A stretch of 64,000 nucleotides of DNA from Colias croceus (Eukaryota > Arthropoda > Insecta > Lepidoptera > Pieridae), in contig NC_059545.1 in assembly GCF_905220415.1 (NCBI RefSeq), forward strand, positions 10,612,001 through 10,676,000. The letters are read 5' to 3'. This document shows positions 36,111 to 48,493 of this stretch, piece after piece (positions within the stretch are counted from its first letter, which is position 1; every line of letters starts with the position of its first letter). The position numbers and the translations under genes were made by a program. Under the pieces are notes generated by a model that ran no database searches, was not told the DNA's origin, and was given only the letters and a program-made list of their open reading frames with translations.

Positions 36111-37289
36111 AAGTTACCTATGCGGAATGGATAGAGCTTTAAACATACAAAAATTATATTATGCAAGTAATAGTAAAGATAGATACTATCTAGTTTCTTG
36201 TCGATTATTCTCAGTTGAAATGACATACAGAATCCGTAATAGTTTAAGAAACTAACTATTAATGAAACTTGTCAGTTTACTTGAACAAAAAAGTTTTGAC
36301 TTTGAGCTTAAAGTAGTATGGAAAAAAGCTCATGCAAGTTCGAAGCGGGTTACTAGTATTAAATAATCTAATTACGCTCCCACTATACAATTTAATAGCC
36401 ATAAATACCAATTGTTTATTCTACCATTATTAAATTATACTTAACCAAAAGCTAATTCAAACTACAGTCCTAAGTACAGGTCTTTGTTATACCCATTATA
36501 GTGGGTTTTATGAGGGAATAGGCAGGTGATACGATATTATAGCCTTGTCGATAGATGTACTAAACTATTGGATCGATTTCGATGAATTTTGCGATTTAGA
36601 TAGATGTTATTGTGATACAATAGACTGCTTAAAATTAAGACAATATGCCCATTTTTACTATTCAAATATTATTTTTTGCATTATATTATATTATAGAAGA
36701 AAACAAAAAAATACTCATTTTTAACATTATTGGCGAGTAAAAGAATGTTAGTAATTTCATGAGCTTGTGCTTATAGGTATAGAAAATTTAACATTTTGTA
36801 CAAAATGATATCTTAACAATATTCAGAATACACGCAAGGCCGTATTTTCAAATCTCTTGCCGTTGTTAGAACGACAACATCCATTCACTATACACATAAT
36901 AGTCATTTTGTTGTATTAGATTTATCGTGTCCACAGATAAGTGCAATAGGATATTATCGTGTATCGATAAAAAACGATACGATATATCGATACAAGATTT
37001 CGGACATCACTACGAAGAACCCATTATTTCCATCATTAAAACATCCGCTCCAACAATCACTGTGTATTTATTATTTAATGATAACGCAAATATTTAATAT
37101 CTTCCAATCTCATTTAAGCTATCGATAAACACAAAATTATGACCCTATATAATTTTATTCGACAAGTAATGAGATAAAATTATAATTTCTTAATTGATAT
37201 TATCTTAAGCTCATGTTTTAATGTATAATTCTTCATCATTCATAAATCATATAGATTGGGATGTATAGATTATTTTATATAATATACTG
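36111..37289. other. Non-coding stretch with three TATCGATA sites
   Basis: AT-rich. TATCGATA, the DRE palindrome bound by DREF in flies, occurs at 36962-36969, 36985-36992 and 37120-37127. No promoter or exon was recognised beside it. Confidence 0.45.
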
Positions 37290-37291
37290 TA

Positions 37292-39057
37292 AGGTAAACG
37301 CAGGTATTAACGACCCCTCTAAGGCAATTTCAAAATCAACCATATTTTTTAAGTATACTGGTTCTTCTAAAGATTTATAATTTCATTTTATATGCTAGTG
37401 TTATGTATAAAAAATGTATTTATTGAAGCAAATACATTCTAATAAAGGATTATCTTGTAAAAAATAATTTACAATGTGACTTAGTCGATTGTTGCTATTA
37501 CCGACCCATAAAAACGGCTGTGAAGCTATTAACGATTTTTATGCAGCTATTCCCGATCGTATGTGAGAGGAAGCCTTTTTCCAGCAATGGAATGTATAGA
37601 AGCTAGTGATGATGATGATTACCGATCTTAATAAAATGAAATAAAAATGCAAATATATTCGTATTTTTTAATTGTAGTTATTTTTAATAAAACAAATGAG
37701 TACTTTTTAGTAATGAACTAAATAATTATAAACTTTTAAATTAATCAACATAATACTATTAATATATGTACATATATTAAATTAAGGATTTCAAACTCTA
37801 GGATATTTCGTTATGCTATTTGATTGATTGCTTCGGCGAGTTGTGTTTTACTGAATACTTTTCGCCGCTTTCGTGGCTCCATATTTCTGGAAAAAATATA
37901 CCTAATTATATGTTTTATGTTAATTTAACCTAAAAACCTAAAAATATAATTTTTTAAATTTAACCTAAAAATATAATTTTTAATAGGCACCTATTATGTC
38001 ATAAAAGTAATAAAAATATATTTGCACGCTCAATTACGAGCAGAATGTTTAAGGATCAATATTATCTGTATATACAAACATCTTTATTCTACATTCTGCA
38101 AATAAAGCAATTTGAATTTGAATTTGTAGATGAGAAACTAAACAATCTATATTCGATCGGTAATAGCTTCCTATAGTTGCTATTGCCGACCCACATGGGT
38201 CGGTATTAAAGTATGTAAGTATAAACCTAAATTGTATTACCGACCCATAAAAAAATGGTTATTTTAATTCATTTGATCATCAGACTATAAAATAGATTAT
38301 AATTGATTAATGTCATACAAAATATGAACAAATGCATATTGTTTAAACAAAAAAAAAAACAATGATTTACTTCTGTAACTATTCGATAGGGATCCTCGAA
38401 AATATCATAACTTTTTATAAATTGACAACGCTAAAAGACACAACACTAGACAAAAAAGTTTAGTCGCTAATAGATTTTTATGAAGACTCATAGCTTAGAT
38501 TTAAACTGGTCCATAAAACCACTTGTGTTAGTGTGATATAATAACATAAAAGAAAATAAAACAAAAAGTTACGTTGCTGCCATTGCCGACTTACGGGTCG
38601 ATGATACCTGCCGCGGCTTAAACTGGTGAAGCTAACACCGTCCCATTTTAATTTTAAGTTTTATCGTTTCAAATTACTTTTTATTAATAAAATGTTGTAA
38701 GAAATGAAAAGTTGACACTTAAATGCATTGACATTTAGTAATATAAATTAAAGTATAGATGTCATTTGTTTGTAAATGTCTTAAAAAGATACTCACAGTA
38801 CTTACCCGAAGGAACAACGGAACAGTACGACACGTCCTGCTTCCACGCTACCCCGCAGCAACTTACGCATTTTAACTCTTTTTTGCTCAGTTACTCACTC
38901 TAACGTTAAAGTATACGATGCTCAAGTAATACATTCGTGTATAACTTTGCCTACCTATAGCTAGAATAGTTCTGGAAACGTTTAAATTTCGAATTACTTT
39001 TATAGGTCGGTAATACCTTCAGATTTTCGATGGGTCGTTGATAGCTGCGTTTACCCT
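37292..39057. mobile_element. 1.77-kb TIR transposon with dispersed ACCGACCC motif
   Basis: The left end AGGTAAACGCAGGTATTAAC matches the right end read in reverse, AGGGTAAACGCAGCTATCAA, over about 27 bp. TA at 37290-37291 and 39057-39058 may be the target duplication, which would fit the Tc1/mariner/pogo group. The word (G)CTATTACCGACCCATA or its variants recurs inside on both strands: 37494, 38182 (with an inverted partner at 38196), 38235, 38583, 39003 and in both termini. A decayed LINE tail (37566-37621) lies within. A possible minus-strand intron and short coding exon are described separately. The right end is only about 143 bp from the netrin splice donor. Confidence 0.72.
37811..37882 (-). 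pseudogene. Possible HTH N-terminal coding exon of the TIR element
   Basis: After a strong acceptor (pyrimidine run then CCAG, ending at 37887) an ATG at 37882 opens a 23-codon frame ending in TAA. The peptide is MEPRKRRKVFSKTQLAEAIN followed by QIA. The basic start followed by a helix with Gln-Leu-x-x-Ala-Ile resembles the beginning of psq/CENP-B-type helix-turn-helix domains of pogo-like transposases. A matching upstream donor (TTCGG then GTAAGTACTG) sits at 38816 on the same strand, after an ATG-led stretch beginning near 38880. I infer the remnant of a transposase gene cut off after its first helix, or a short regulatory peptide. The frame is short and could be chance. Confidence 0.35.
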
Positions 39058-39200
39058 ATTTACATTTATTGAATATTGTTTATTGAATTTTTATATACAT
39101 TTCATATGGATTCTTCAAACATATACTTTAGACTTATTTGAACACATTACTCGGCGTGTTCACTAATATTCATATCATGAAATAGGCTATTAAAACAAAC

Positions 39201-40206
39201 CTTTGCATTCATTGGCGTCCCTTGCAGTAGCGCGTCCCCAGGGCCGGTCAAAGTGGAACGGCTTGCATCTCTCGCAATCTCGTCCAGCCGTGTTGTGCTT
39301 GCAGTCGCAGGCCAGCTGCATCGTCTGACCGTCTTCACCCTTTGTCGGAATGCATCTAGAGGCATGCCCATTGCATTTGCAACGACCGCCGACCGCGAAA
39401 TCCGAAACCGCGTAATGCTGCGTGCCAGAACCCGCCTGCTTCTTGCTATCCACCTCATCCCCTTCGTTAACCATGTGCAATCTGTTGAAGACCACTCGCA
39501 CATCGGTGGCCGTCACCCAGTCTTGCAGCACAGGCGATATATCGAAGTTGGCCGCGCTCGGGCGCCCCTCCAAAGTACTGAAAGCTAATCTCGCTCCGCC
39601 AGAATTCTCCCCCAATCTATGCGAATCAGAACACCTAGCCTCCTGCTCATTTGCAGATGTAACTGTCGCTTTATTTGGCCGCCCATATACCCGTCTACAC
39701 TGGCTGGAGTAGAATTGAAAGGGCTGCCAAGTGATACCGTAATCGGCGCTCTTGTATATGGCCACAGAGTCAGGTCTTGCTGCTTTGGGACAAAACTGAA
39801 GACTGACATACGTAAGCTCATATTTCTTTCCCAAGGATAGAGTCAAAGACACATTATCTGGTGGGGAATCGTAAGACGCCGGTGGTAGAGCGGCAGATCG
39901 CCAACAAGTCACGTCGTGCGGGTTGTTTAAGTCAGTTAAATGTGCTGGAGGGTGCCGTCTATCTGAACGAGCGGCATCACAAACTCGACAAGCATTCTCT
40001 GGGTTCTGGTCTCCTGGTGGATCGCACAAGCGCTCGGGACCTCTCTTTCCACAGGTGGAAGAAGCGACGACTGGATTTCCAAAGGCGGCATTCACGAAAT
40101 CTGGAATGCAGCGACGCGGTCGACCGTCTTCATAGCAAGGATCGGGGGGTGCAGCTGATAAGACCAGGGCCGCGGTGGCGAGGAGAGCCACGACGCGGAC
40201 GAACAT
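39201..40206 (-). CDS. Net: Netrin, first coding exon (signal peptide, laminin N-terminal, LE1)
   Basis: Netrins are secreted axon-guidance cues that act through Frazzled/DCC and Unc-5 receptors. The exon encodes 335 residues. Residues 1-18 are a hydrophobic signal peptide. Then follows laminin N-terminal domain VI, with family landmarks CIPDFVNAAFG, PFQFYSSQCRRVYGRP and YAVSDFAVGGRCKCNGHAS. The first laminin EGF-like module comes next (GRDCERCKPFHFDRPW) up to Asn-Glu-Cys-Lys. The ATG at 40206 was chosen over an in-frame GTG six bases upstream. Coding stops being netrin-like at 39201, where AAAG meets GTTTGT, a splice donor in phase 1; in-frame TAA follows in the intron. The later LE modules and the C-terminal NTR domain were not found to the left in this window. 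NetA and NetB orthology was not separated. Confidence 0.95.
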
Positions 40207-40330
40207 GCTCACTCACTGACACTCACTCGCGGAACTGAGCGGCTGAAACACGTGCGCGCCGGTCGAAGGCCGCCGGCAGACTAACCGAGGGGCGGGAGCT
40301 TACGAGCTTACGCCGTACGCTCGCGACTTT
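40207..40330 (-). promoter_or_regulatory. Netrin 5' UTR and likely core promoter
   Basis: A CG-rich patch directly upstream of the netrin ATG, in contrast to AT-rich surroundings. TCAGTT at 40238-40233 fits the arthropod initiator and would give a leader of about 30 bases. CACGTG lies at 40249-40254. No TATA box stands at the right distance. The start site is inferred. Confidence 0.45.
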
Positions 40331-41711
40331 GTTTGAGAAACTTTTTTATCGGTGAGTGAGAATTGATGATATTAGATACGGCAACAATAACAAAAGTTTA
40401 AATTGAAAACAACGCGCTGCAATCAAACAGCGTATACTTTCGCCATCAAATCTTATAGATTCGTATATGAGGTGGAAGAATGAGAGCCATAAAATTTTAA
40501 GGCCTTTGGGAAAGGAACTTTTAAAATCATATTCAACCTTATTCTAGTGTGCATACTACTGTATTTATCCATCATTTCCTTTCTTTCAATATCTCTTACA
40601 GTGTTAATAGAAAAGGAGAGTTATAAAAATGTAGAGTCGCCAGACGTTTTTATTTCATTGCTGTCAATAATTCATTTAATACCTACATATTCATCGCAAT
40701 TACAATTGTAAAAATTAAAAGTAGGTAATATAGAAATCAAGCCAGTATACTAACGAGCAATTTAACTCATAACCCTTGCCTTTTATTAACGTATCTTAAA
40801 CCTATATTGTTATTTATTATTGTACTGTTATGTAAGCTCTAGGTACATTTTAGTAATCTGTATTAATTGAGCTTAAACTTATAGATATCAAATTTAATTC
40901 CCATAAACATTTTCTCAAGTTTTTAAATACCTACTAACAATAATAATTATTTTTTTAGGTATAATTCAGTTATCGCAAAAACGATAAATTTTTAAGTTGT
41001 ACAATACAAAATCCCATTAATAAATATACAATATTGTTCAACTGACTGATTAAAACTCATTAAGATCATACTGTTTATTTAACAACGTATTAAAACATAC
41101 ATAATTAATAACTGATTGTATGGATACAAATCAACATATCAATAACATAATAACAAACTATTTATATAGATACAGCTGTTTCACGAACGCTGATAAACTA
41201 ATTTTAACCTAAAGTATTTAAAAATAATGAAAATAAAATAAATGATTAAAATAAGATCATACGCTATTTACAATGATAGCCATTTCGTTGTATAACTACC
41301 CTAACACATGATAAGTATTTTTTTTAATATGATCATTAAAATACACATTATCCAACCTAAAAATAAGTTTTCTACAAATATTCAGTTATTCTTCTTAGAA
41401 TTATATACGTCCTCCTATCCTTGTAAAACTGACTAACTAAATTAAATTTTCTATTCAGCTATTATTCTTTGATTTATAAACACAATCAAACAATTATACA
41501 CGCAGATGTATTACCAATAGCACAAAAGAGGGCAACCCCAGACAAAAAGCATAGACTATAAATGAATTACGCAGTGGTGTGCCTGAAGTGTGTCTGGGAG
41601 TAATGATCTTGTGTCTATAATGCCTGTAGAGATTGTAATTACTAATTAGTGATTTAAAAGCTTAGTAGAAGAACAAATATTTGCGAGTCTTTTTAATAAA
41701 TGAAAATGATA
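40331..41711. other. AT-rich non-coding stretch upstream of netrin
   Basis: No exon or repeat recognised. Regulatory sequence for netrin could lie here. Confidence 0.45.
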
Positions 41712-41948
41712 TCCTATCCTATCACTAATATTATAAATGCGAAGGTTTGTGAGGATGGATGTATGTGTGTGTATGTATGTATGTTACTCTTTCAAGAAAC
41801 TACTACTAAACCGATTACAATGAAATTTAGCACACATATAGAGGGTAACTTGGATAGGTTTTATCCCGGAAATCCCATGGGAACGGGAACTAGGTATATG
41901 CGGGGTTTTCTTTGGAAACGTGAGTGAAGCTGCGGGCGGAAAGCTAGT
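41712..41948 (+). mobile_element. Helitron-like element, family B
   Basis: Complete from TCCTATCCTATCACTAATAT to AAAGCTAGT, with GTTTTATCCCGGAAATCCCA and the terminal hairpin slightly decayed (GTGAGTGAAGCTGCGGGCGG). Confidence 0.85.
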
Positions 41949-43396
41949 TGAACATAAGGTATACGTACATTGTCTTTATGAGCTTATTGTAGAAAATTCG
42001 TAAATTATAGACATTATTCCTATATTAGCGTAGCATAGACATTCTCTCTACTATCGCGATTTTCATCTCGTTTGTTTAGGAGTTGATTTTCAAGTAAAAC
42101 CGATCTTCAAATTAGTATGTTTATGAACAGACATACAATATTTCACGTTTATATTTTTTGCTGTAATTGTAGATACTTTGCCATTAATTATATTATATTT
42201 GATTTAATCTGTGGATTTAATATACCTACTTTGCTTATACAATATTTATAAAGTTAGCAATAGGTATACAGGGTTTATTTCTCATTTCTCACTAAACTTC
42301 GAAATTACTTAGTCTTTATTAATGAAATTCCAATACAGTGTTTACGATTTACTTGGTTTCTGATAACTAAATACAGTGCTTTGAAGTTGCCGTATAAGTT
42401 TTAGTGCTAATCATTTTATATTTTTAGTAATAGGACACAATTGAATGTATTAATTTGTTAAAATAGATATTGATTAATAACTATTAACACATAGTAGATA
42501 GTAAAACAATTTTGAAAAGCTTCTTAACATGTGACTCGCGGACTTTTGTATGGTTTATAGCTCCTTCAAGCAAATGAAATATGGCTGAATACATATTGAT
42601 GTCATACCTACTTTCCCTCATAGGACGATTTTATATAGATAGGCCGGATACGTTTTATCTGTACACAGCACATGTAAAGTAGAAATTCGGCGTTTGAATA
42701 TAAAATGAGCTTCACTATTTTATTTTTAAAAGTCTATGTAAAAAAAGAATGTTACTAAGGTACACTAAGTTACAAATTTATTATTTCAATTATACTTATT
42801 TTAGACTATTTTTCGTTAGCCGCATAGATATATCGACGAAGAATTTTTAATCACACAGATTATCGGTCATACCCAAACTTGCTCCGGGGCAAACATAAGC
42901 TTGTGTCAAAAACATTGGATATTCCCATAATTAGAGTCCCCTGGTGCCCCGGGGCGGGCCGGGGCAAGGGACAGATACCCGGGGCATGGCTAATTGGCTA
43001 TCCGGCTATGCCAATATCGATATTAATAATCTATCCGCGACTTATTTGTATGTACATGAGTTTGAGCTTTGACATTCTGCGGTTTAATTATTTATTGACT
43101 GTCTGTGCCAATGTAAAAAAATACAGAGATATAAAGATTTACTTTAGTGAATATAGTAGATAATAATATGCATTAATTCAATCAAAATTAATAATGTAGA
43201 GTCTATACTAAGTCAGTAAACGAATTATGATAACAGTTTAGTAATTATTTGTTATCCTTTAAAAATATCGATAAAATTATTATAACAAAATGTGAATATT
43301 GATGCGTAGTATAATTTTGCTAAAATTATATTAAAATTGAATACACAATAATAATGTAGAGCATTTCAATATAATACTCCTACTATAAATTACAAA
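41949..43396. other. Non-coding stretch with a GC-rich patch
   Basis: AT-rich apart from 42925-43000, which contains CCCCGGGGCGGGCCGGGGC. That patch resembles an old repeat fragment more than an exon. Confidence 0.4.
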
Positions 43397-43584
43397 TCCA
43401 TACTAATATTATAAATGCGAAAGTAACTCTGTCTGTCTGTCTGTCTGTTACTCAATCACGCCTAAACTGCTGAACCAATTTGCATGAAATTTGGTATGGA
43501 GATATCTTGTTACCCGAGAAAGGACATAGGCTACATTTTATTGCGAAATATGTACCACGGGCGAAGCCGGGGCGGACCGCTAGT
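43397..43584 (+). mobile_element. Helitron-like element, family D
   Basis: Starts TCCATACTAATATTATAAAT, contains CTGT repeats and CTGAACCAATTTGCATGAAA, and ends GGCGAAGCCGGGGCGGACCG then CTAGT. Confidence 0.84.
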
Positions 43585-44431
43585 AACAAATAAATTAAAA
43601 GCGTTAGTTATTGTTATCAGCCTATTAATTAAATTATTCCATCTATTTAATAATAACATGTCTGTATTCTACTTTTAAGAAATAGCTGTTTAATTGGTGC
43701 ATGCTGTGTTCCTTTCATTATTTGTTACTTTTTTGCAAGAACATATTTTGACGCATGTAATTTTTATATTGTAAGAATCACTGTAAACAAATGTTGGTTG
43801 ACAAAATAAATAAATAAAAAATTCAACATTGCTCTCCTTTTTGCCCATTTCGCAACAAACTCTACCACAAACGTTGTATGTTGTACGGTCAATGACCGTA
43901 ACAAAATTAGAAAAACACACAAATGTGACATTCATTACGCAAATGTAGAAAACAATCGACACCCCTTACACCCCCCTTCCACACCCCTTGAGCTTTTACT
44001 GGAAGGGTAACCTTTGAATCTGCAGAAATCCCGATGCTTTCACTGTAAAAGCTATTTATAGATTCATACGATTGTTTTGTTCTCTGAATAAAGGTATTTT
44101 CTATTATTTTTTTATTGTTCAATACCTTATTAAATGTTTAAGGTAGAAACTTTAAAAGCAAGCACGTATAATGTTGTGTAACAAACTGCAATACGCCTTT
44201 ACTGATATTTTTCTAGTTACGTTTAAGAAAACCACTATAATTGATAACATTACAAAAATTATGATATAACATTTGGTTTGAAAAACAAAAAGATATCCGT
44301 TATACCGATTAACGTAAACGTAATTCGTACATATCTCAACACATAGTCATGTTTTAAAACGTAAATAAAAATACCTACATAAATATAGAGTAGGTAATAA
44401 AAAAAAACAACAGTAAAATTCAACAACATCA
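43585..44431. other. Non-coding stretch with a possible LINE tail
   Basis: At 43790-43825 TGTTGGTTGACAAAATAAAT and further AAAT repeats resemble a retroposon tail. Short frames at 43690-44122 show no domain. Confidence 0.4.
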
Positions 44432-44437
44432 TTTATT
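44432..44437 (-). terminator. Poly(A) signal of the insulin-like gene
   Basis: AATAAA on the minus strand about 50 bases after the stop codon. Confidence 0.7.
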
Positions 44438-44486
44438 CAAACATAACAATATACCATATAACACATATCGTTTCAACACTGATACA

Positions 44487-44825
44487 TTAACAATAACTTA
44501 ACAGTTCGTTTTCTGAGCAGGGCTTCATACAGCACTCCATGACAATTTGTCGCTTACCGCGGCTGACGGCGCGGGCCCTGTGGGGGGGCAACCACGGCGC
44601 GGACTCCACTGAATTGGGGCTCATCTGTTGCTCCAGCCAGGGCCCTAGTCCAGAACCTATGCGTGTCCTGTGCAGCCACGCCCACGCGCTGTCTCCTCGT
44701 TTCTCCTCAACACCTTCGTAGTCACACATCATGGCCAACGCCATCGCCAGCCGCCGTCCGCAGTAAATATTTTGCTCAGCGGCCGCCAACGCTGCAAGAG
44801 ACAGGAGAACGATTTGAAGCTTCAT
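44487..44825 (-). CDS. ilp: Insulin-like peptide, bombyxin type, single exon
   Basis: Prohormone of 112 residues, secreted and expected to activate the insulin receptor pathway. Residues 1-16 form a signal peptide. The B chain holds IYCGRRLAMALAMMC, with Cys22 and Cys34 spaced as in bombyxins, and ends near Lys42-Arg43. A C peptide of about 46 residues follows and ends at Lys91-Arg92. The A chain is QIVMECCMKPCSENELLSYC, with Cys98, Cys99, Cys103 and Cys112 in the insulin CC-x3-C-x8-C pattern. All six cysteines are present. No intron interrupts it, as in Bombyx bombyxin genes. The ATG at 44825 is preceded by a TATA box at a fitting distance and the stop is followed by AATAAA. It is more GC-rich than its surroundings. 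Confidence 0.95.
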   Translation of the reverse strand: MKLQIVLLSLAALAAAEQNIYCGRRLAMALAMMCDYEGVEEKRGDSAWAWLHRTRIGSGLGPWLEQQMSPNSVESAPWLPPHRARAVSRGKRQIVMECCMKPCSENELLSYC

Positions 44826-44880
44826 TGTTCTACTTTCAAAGCACCGATGGAAAGTGTGATGTTGGTAGAAATTTTCGCGA

Positions 44881-44887
44881 TTTTATA
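44881..44887 (-). promoter_or_regulatory. TATA box of the insulin-like gene
   Basis: TATAAAA on the minus strand, 55-62 bases before the ATG. A start about 30 bases downstream would leave a leader of roughly 30 bases. Confidence 0.65.
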
Positions 44888-44909
44888 CCAGTTTCAGGTC
44901 ATTAATATT

Positions 44910-47344
44910 CAGAAGCCTATCCTAATGAGAGCTCGATATGTTAAGGTTAAGGTGGGCTTGACGTTGCACACTCGAGTGGTCGTGATATGAAGTGATAGCC
45001 GAGTGAATCTTCATTAATTAAGTGGGCGTCGATTTACTTATTCGAGAACAAAAAGTAGACACGTGTCTAAGGTGTCTGTAATATACCTGTGAGACCTTAA
45101 TCACTGCTAACCTAATAGTAACTAGACAGTTCATTATTACAAGTGAAAATAGGCTTTATGTTGTATATCCTGTTCAACAAGAGAGTTATCTAATGTAGCC
45201 AGAATAAATTCTTGTCTGGGCGTTTTACATCTCTACTTATTCTGCTTTTTAATATATTAATGATTTGCTAGTGTATGATGTAACAGTGAGCTTTTTGAGA
45301 TGAAATCTAGTCATTATCTCAGCTTTGACTACTGCTTAGCGTATCCCAGAATAGTTCTTACACAATATCTTCATAGTTTAGTCTTCAGAATACAGAGAAA
45401 ACTACGTATGTATTTTAATTGTAATAAAGGTATTTACTAGTTTGCTTACCCTATTTAAGTTTTTTTTTTTATTTAAGTGAATGCCTTATGTATAACTTTT
45501 CTAAGAAATAAATGGTATTTGATAGCATATGAAGGTGTTTTATTTTAAATGTTTATTCAATTTACTACAATGTAATCAACGTTGGCAATGACGATTTATT
45601 TTTAGAAATAGAGCTCCTTAAGTCCATTGTATATTTAATAAACGAAATGCATAGATTTCTCAGTAAATACATTTCCCTAATCGAAGTTGACGCCATTCCA
45701 TCCATCAGACCAATTTAGACATTACGTTTGAAACATTTACAAAATCGAGTTCATTTTATCGAATTAATCAAACGGAATCAACTCATTTATTTGTTATACA
45801 GAATACGGTTTGATATTCCGGAATTGTATTAGATGTAAAGTTGTTTCATTATGTTGTTATTTGTAGCTAGAGTTTACATTTATATTGTATTTTCGGGGAA
45901 AAATGAGAATGTGAACAACATTCGGCAAACTTCATAATATAAAAATAAATATGTAAATAAGATAATAACATATTTATTTGTTCCAAAGAGATTTCTTGAA
46001 ACGGAATTATTGGCTACAAAGTTATAAGTATAATATATCATTCGAATATATTTTTAGCGTTACGTACTTAGTTTATAAATAATATTTTTAAATTTTTAGT
46101 TTAAAAATATATTAGAAATAGAAATAAATACAATAATGTTCTAAATGGATACAGTCTATAATCTATATGGTCTGACGTCTCATGCAGTTACTAATTTGTT
46201 CAAATTCGTCTCAATTCAAATGATTTCTACAAAATTACATACATACAGGTAAAGAGATAATTTAATTAAGTTTTATTTCAATATAAACCTTTGAACCACT
46301 TTCTTATTAAACATCTTGACCTTTTAATTTCAACTTAAAAGATGACCCTTGGATCCTTTTCAATTCATTTCAATATGTTTTTCCTTTATATATACATAAT
46401 TGTATTACGATTAAACGCCTACATATTAATTAATATTCTAGGCTCTTTTTTGCTTTCGAAATCTATCAAGATTAATATTTATGGAAACTTATGTTGCTTT
46501 TTTTATAAAAATGACCAGAAACTTTTGCAAATTCCGTGTCTCTGATATATCATTTGGTTGCCTTTGAAATGTAGTGTAGGCGTAAAATAGAAGTTTAAAT
46601 TTTGTATTTTATACTGAGTATGTCTATGCCACTAAAATTTAGCATTACTTAAAAATAAAAAAAGGATAACACGATACGCATTGTTAACATTTCCCTCCCC
46701 AATAAAAACAACCAAGATGATATCATGACAATATAACAATCCATTAAATATTATAATAATTGTGCAAAAAGAAAGTACTCTGTACACATAGCAGGTTCCA
46801 AGTATGAGCAAGTAATACATCTATAAAGGCCCGACATGTCCACGACAGATTGACGCAAAAACTGACTAGCTGCTAATCCTGACTGTTCCTGCTATGGACT
46901 ATGGGTATGCACAGAGTAATGAAACATAGAGACCGGTTTTTTATTAATATTCAAACGGCATACGTCTACATTTTTAAATAATAGTATACCATATATCCCT
47001 AAATCAACTGAATCTATCTACTAATATAAATTTGATTATGTATTTATTTAGTTTCATAACGATTCATTAATAACTATTAATTCTGCTATTCGAAAGGAAG
47101 GTAGGTAGTGCCCAGAAATAAAAGATGATATAAAATTAGACAAATTGATAGACTAAGCCTAAATTCTGAATTACAAGAACTGAAATAATTGGAAAGTGAA
47201 AGAGATTCGTTTTATTTTGAGGGCGATACAAATTTATAAGAATACAACATTGTTGCACCTACATAACATATTTGTTCCTCAAACTCTATCGAAAGCCCGA
47301 GGGGAGTATCAAAATGAAAACATACAGTTGCACATAATACTTCT
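44910..47344. other. AT-rich non-coding stretch
   Basis: No gene or clear repeat recognised. The part next to 44,900 may hold control sequence of the insulin-like gene. Confidence 0.5.
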
Positions 47345-47503
47345 ACTTTTTTTTTAAGTGGGGAAATCTTGCATAGATACCCACGGCCCCCGGGGAAGGA
47401 GTTGTGGGTTATGTCGGATTCCTACCGACTAAAACTCCACTGTGTTCTGTCGAGCCACTTTAATAATGAGGCCGCGGGTATTGGTTGAAATTCTTCCGCG
47501 ACA
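47345..47503 (-). mobile_element. LINE fragment, second copy (reverse)
   Basis: Starts with a T-run, then GTGGGGAAATCTTGCATAGA and TATGTCGGATTCCTACCGAC: the reverse of 35920-36110, with moderate divergence. Confidence 0.72.
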
Positions 47504-48493
47504 CAAAATACCTACCTTACTCTCTGAATCCATCTACTCTCTACAAACGTGTTCATTTAAGGCGTTGAATGCGTCGCAAAAACGCCGACTCCGTTTAGCC
47601 AGTTACCAGACAATTACTTGCCGACGCCTACGTGTCCATCTACGTGCGGCCTATTCTGTAAGTCAGTCGATATTGTTGCGAAATAAAAACTTATGAGCCA
47701 CTTTCATAATTGGTTATACTTTTATTTGGCGAGTCGGTTTATGGTTCTGAAATGGTTGTTGTTATGTTTGATTCCCACTGCAGCGGAAATTTTAATTTAA
47801 TTTTAAATGTATCAAATAATTTTATACCTATGTGTTATTTTATGCATAAATAAAATCAAATCATTTATTTATTTCTCCCCACAATTCCCAATCACATAAA
47901 ATCTACATGCATACAAAATTATAAATGGGTATATCATGCATTTATTCGTGTAATTTATAAATTGTTTAGTTTCAAAATTATTATCATTTTCAAACTGCTA
48001 GACATTAGGTCATATGTATAATGTTTAAAAGCTAATATTTTAAAAAGCTAAACATTTAGTAATTTTCATTCAGTACATTTTTATTACTTTAATAAAAATA
48101 TATTTGCTTGACTCTACGACTCTACAATCCTCTTTGATGAATCTTTTCTGAACAAATTTGCATTTTTTTTTATCATCCTTATATGTACAATGTCATTAGA
48201 AACAAAGCGATTGAGAAGTAACTAATACTTACTACGTAGGTACGTACTGTAAAAAAATAATTTAAAAATTGAAAGACTAAGAATTTAAATCCAATTACCC
48301 ATAATCGAATCTATTCTATACATTACATAAAATCTCAAAGAAATATCAACACAAGCATGATTAATTACAACGACGAAGAAATCAATTTATCTATTCAGAA
48401 TAATCAGATAACGTCCAATAAATTCCTAGTTAAAGTATTAAAATTCCTGTTTGTAAGGCCTTGGTCATACTAAGTAACAAGATATATCTAATT
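47504..48493. other. Non-coding stretch
   Basis: 47520-47690 is somewhat richer in CG but no exon was recognised. The rest is AT-rich. Confidence 0.45.

Noticed and set aside
38816..38880. Exon 2 of netrin
   Set aside because: It has a good donor but the translation lacks the cysteine pattern of LE modules and lies inside a transposon.
39253..39840. Several plus-strand open frames opposite netrin
   Set aside because: They are antisense to a clearly recognised coding exon of high GC content and show no domain.
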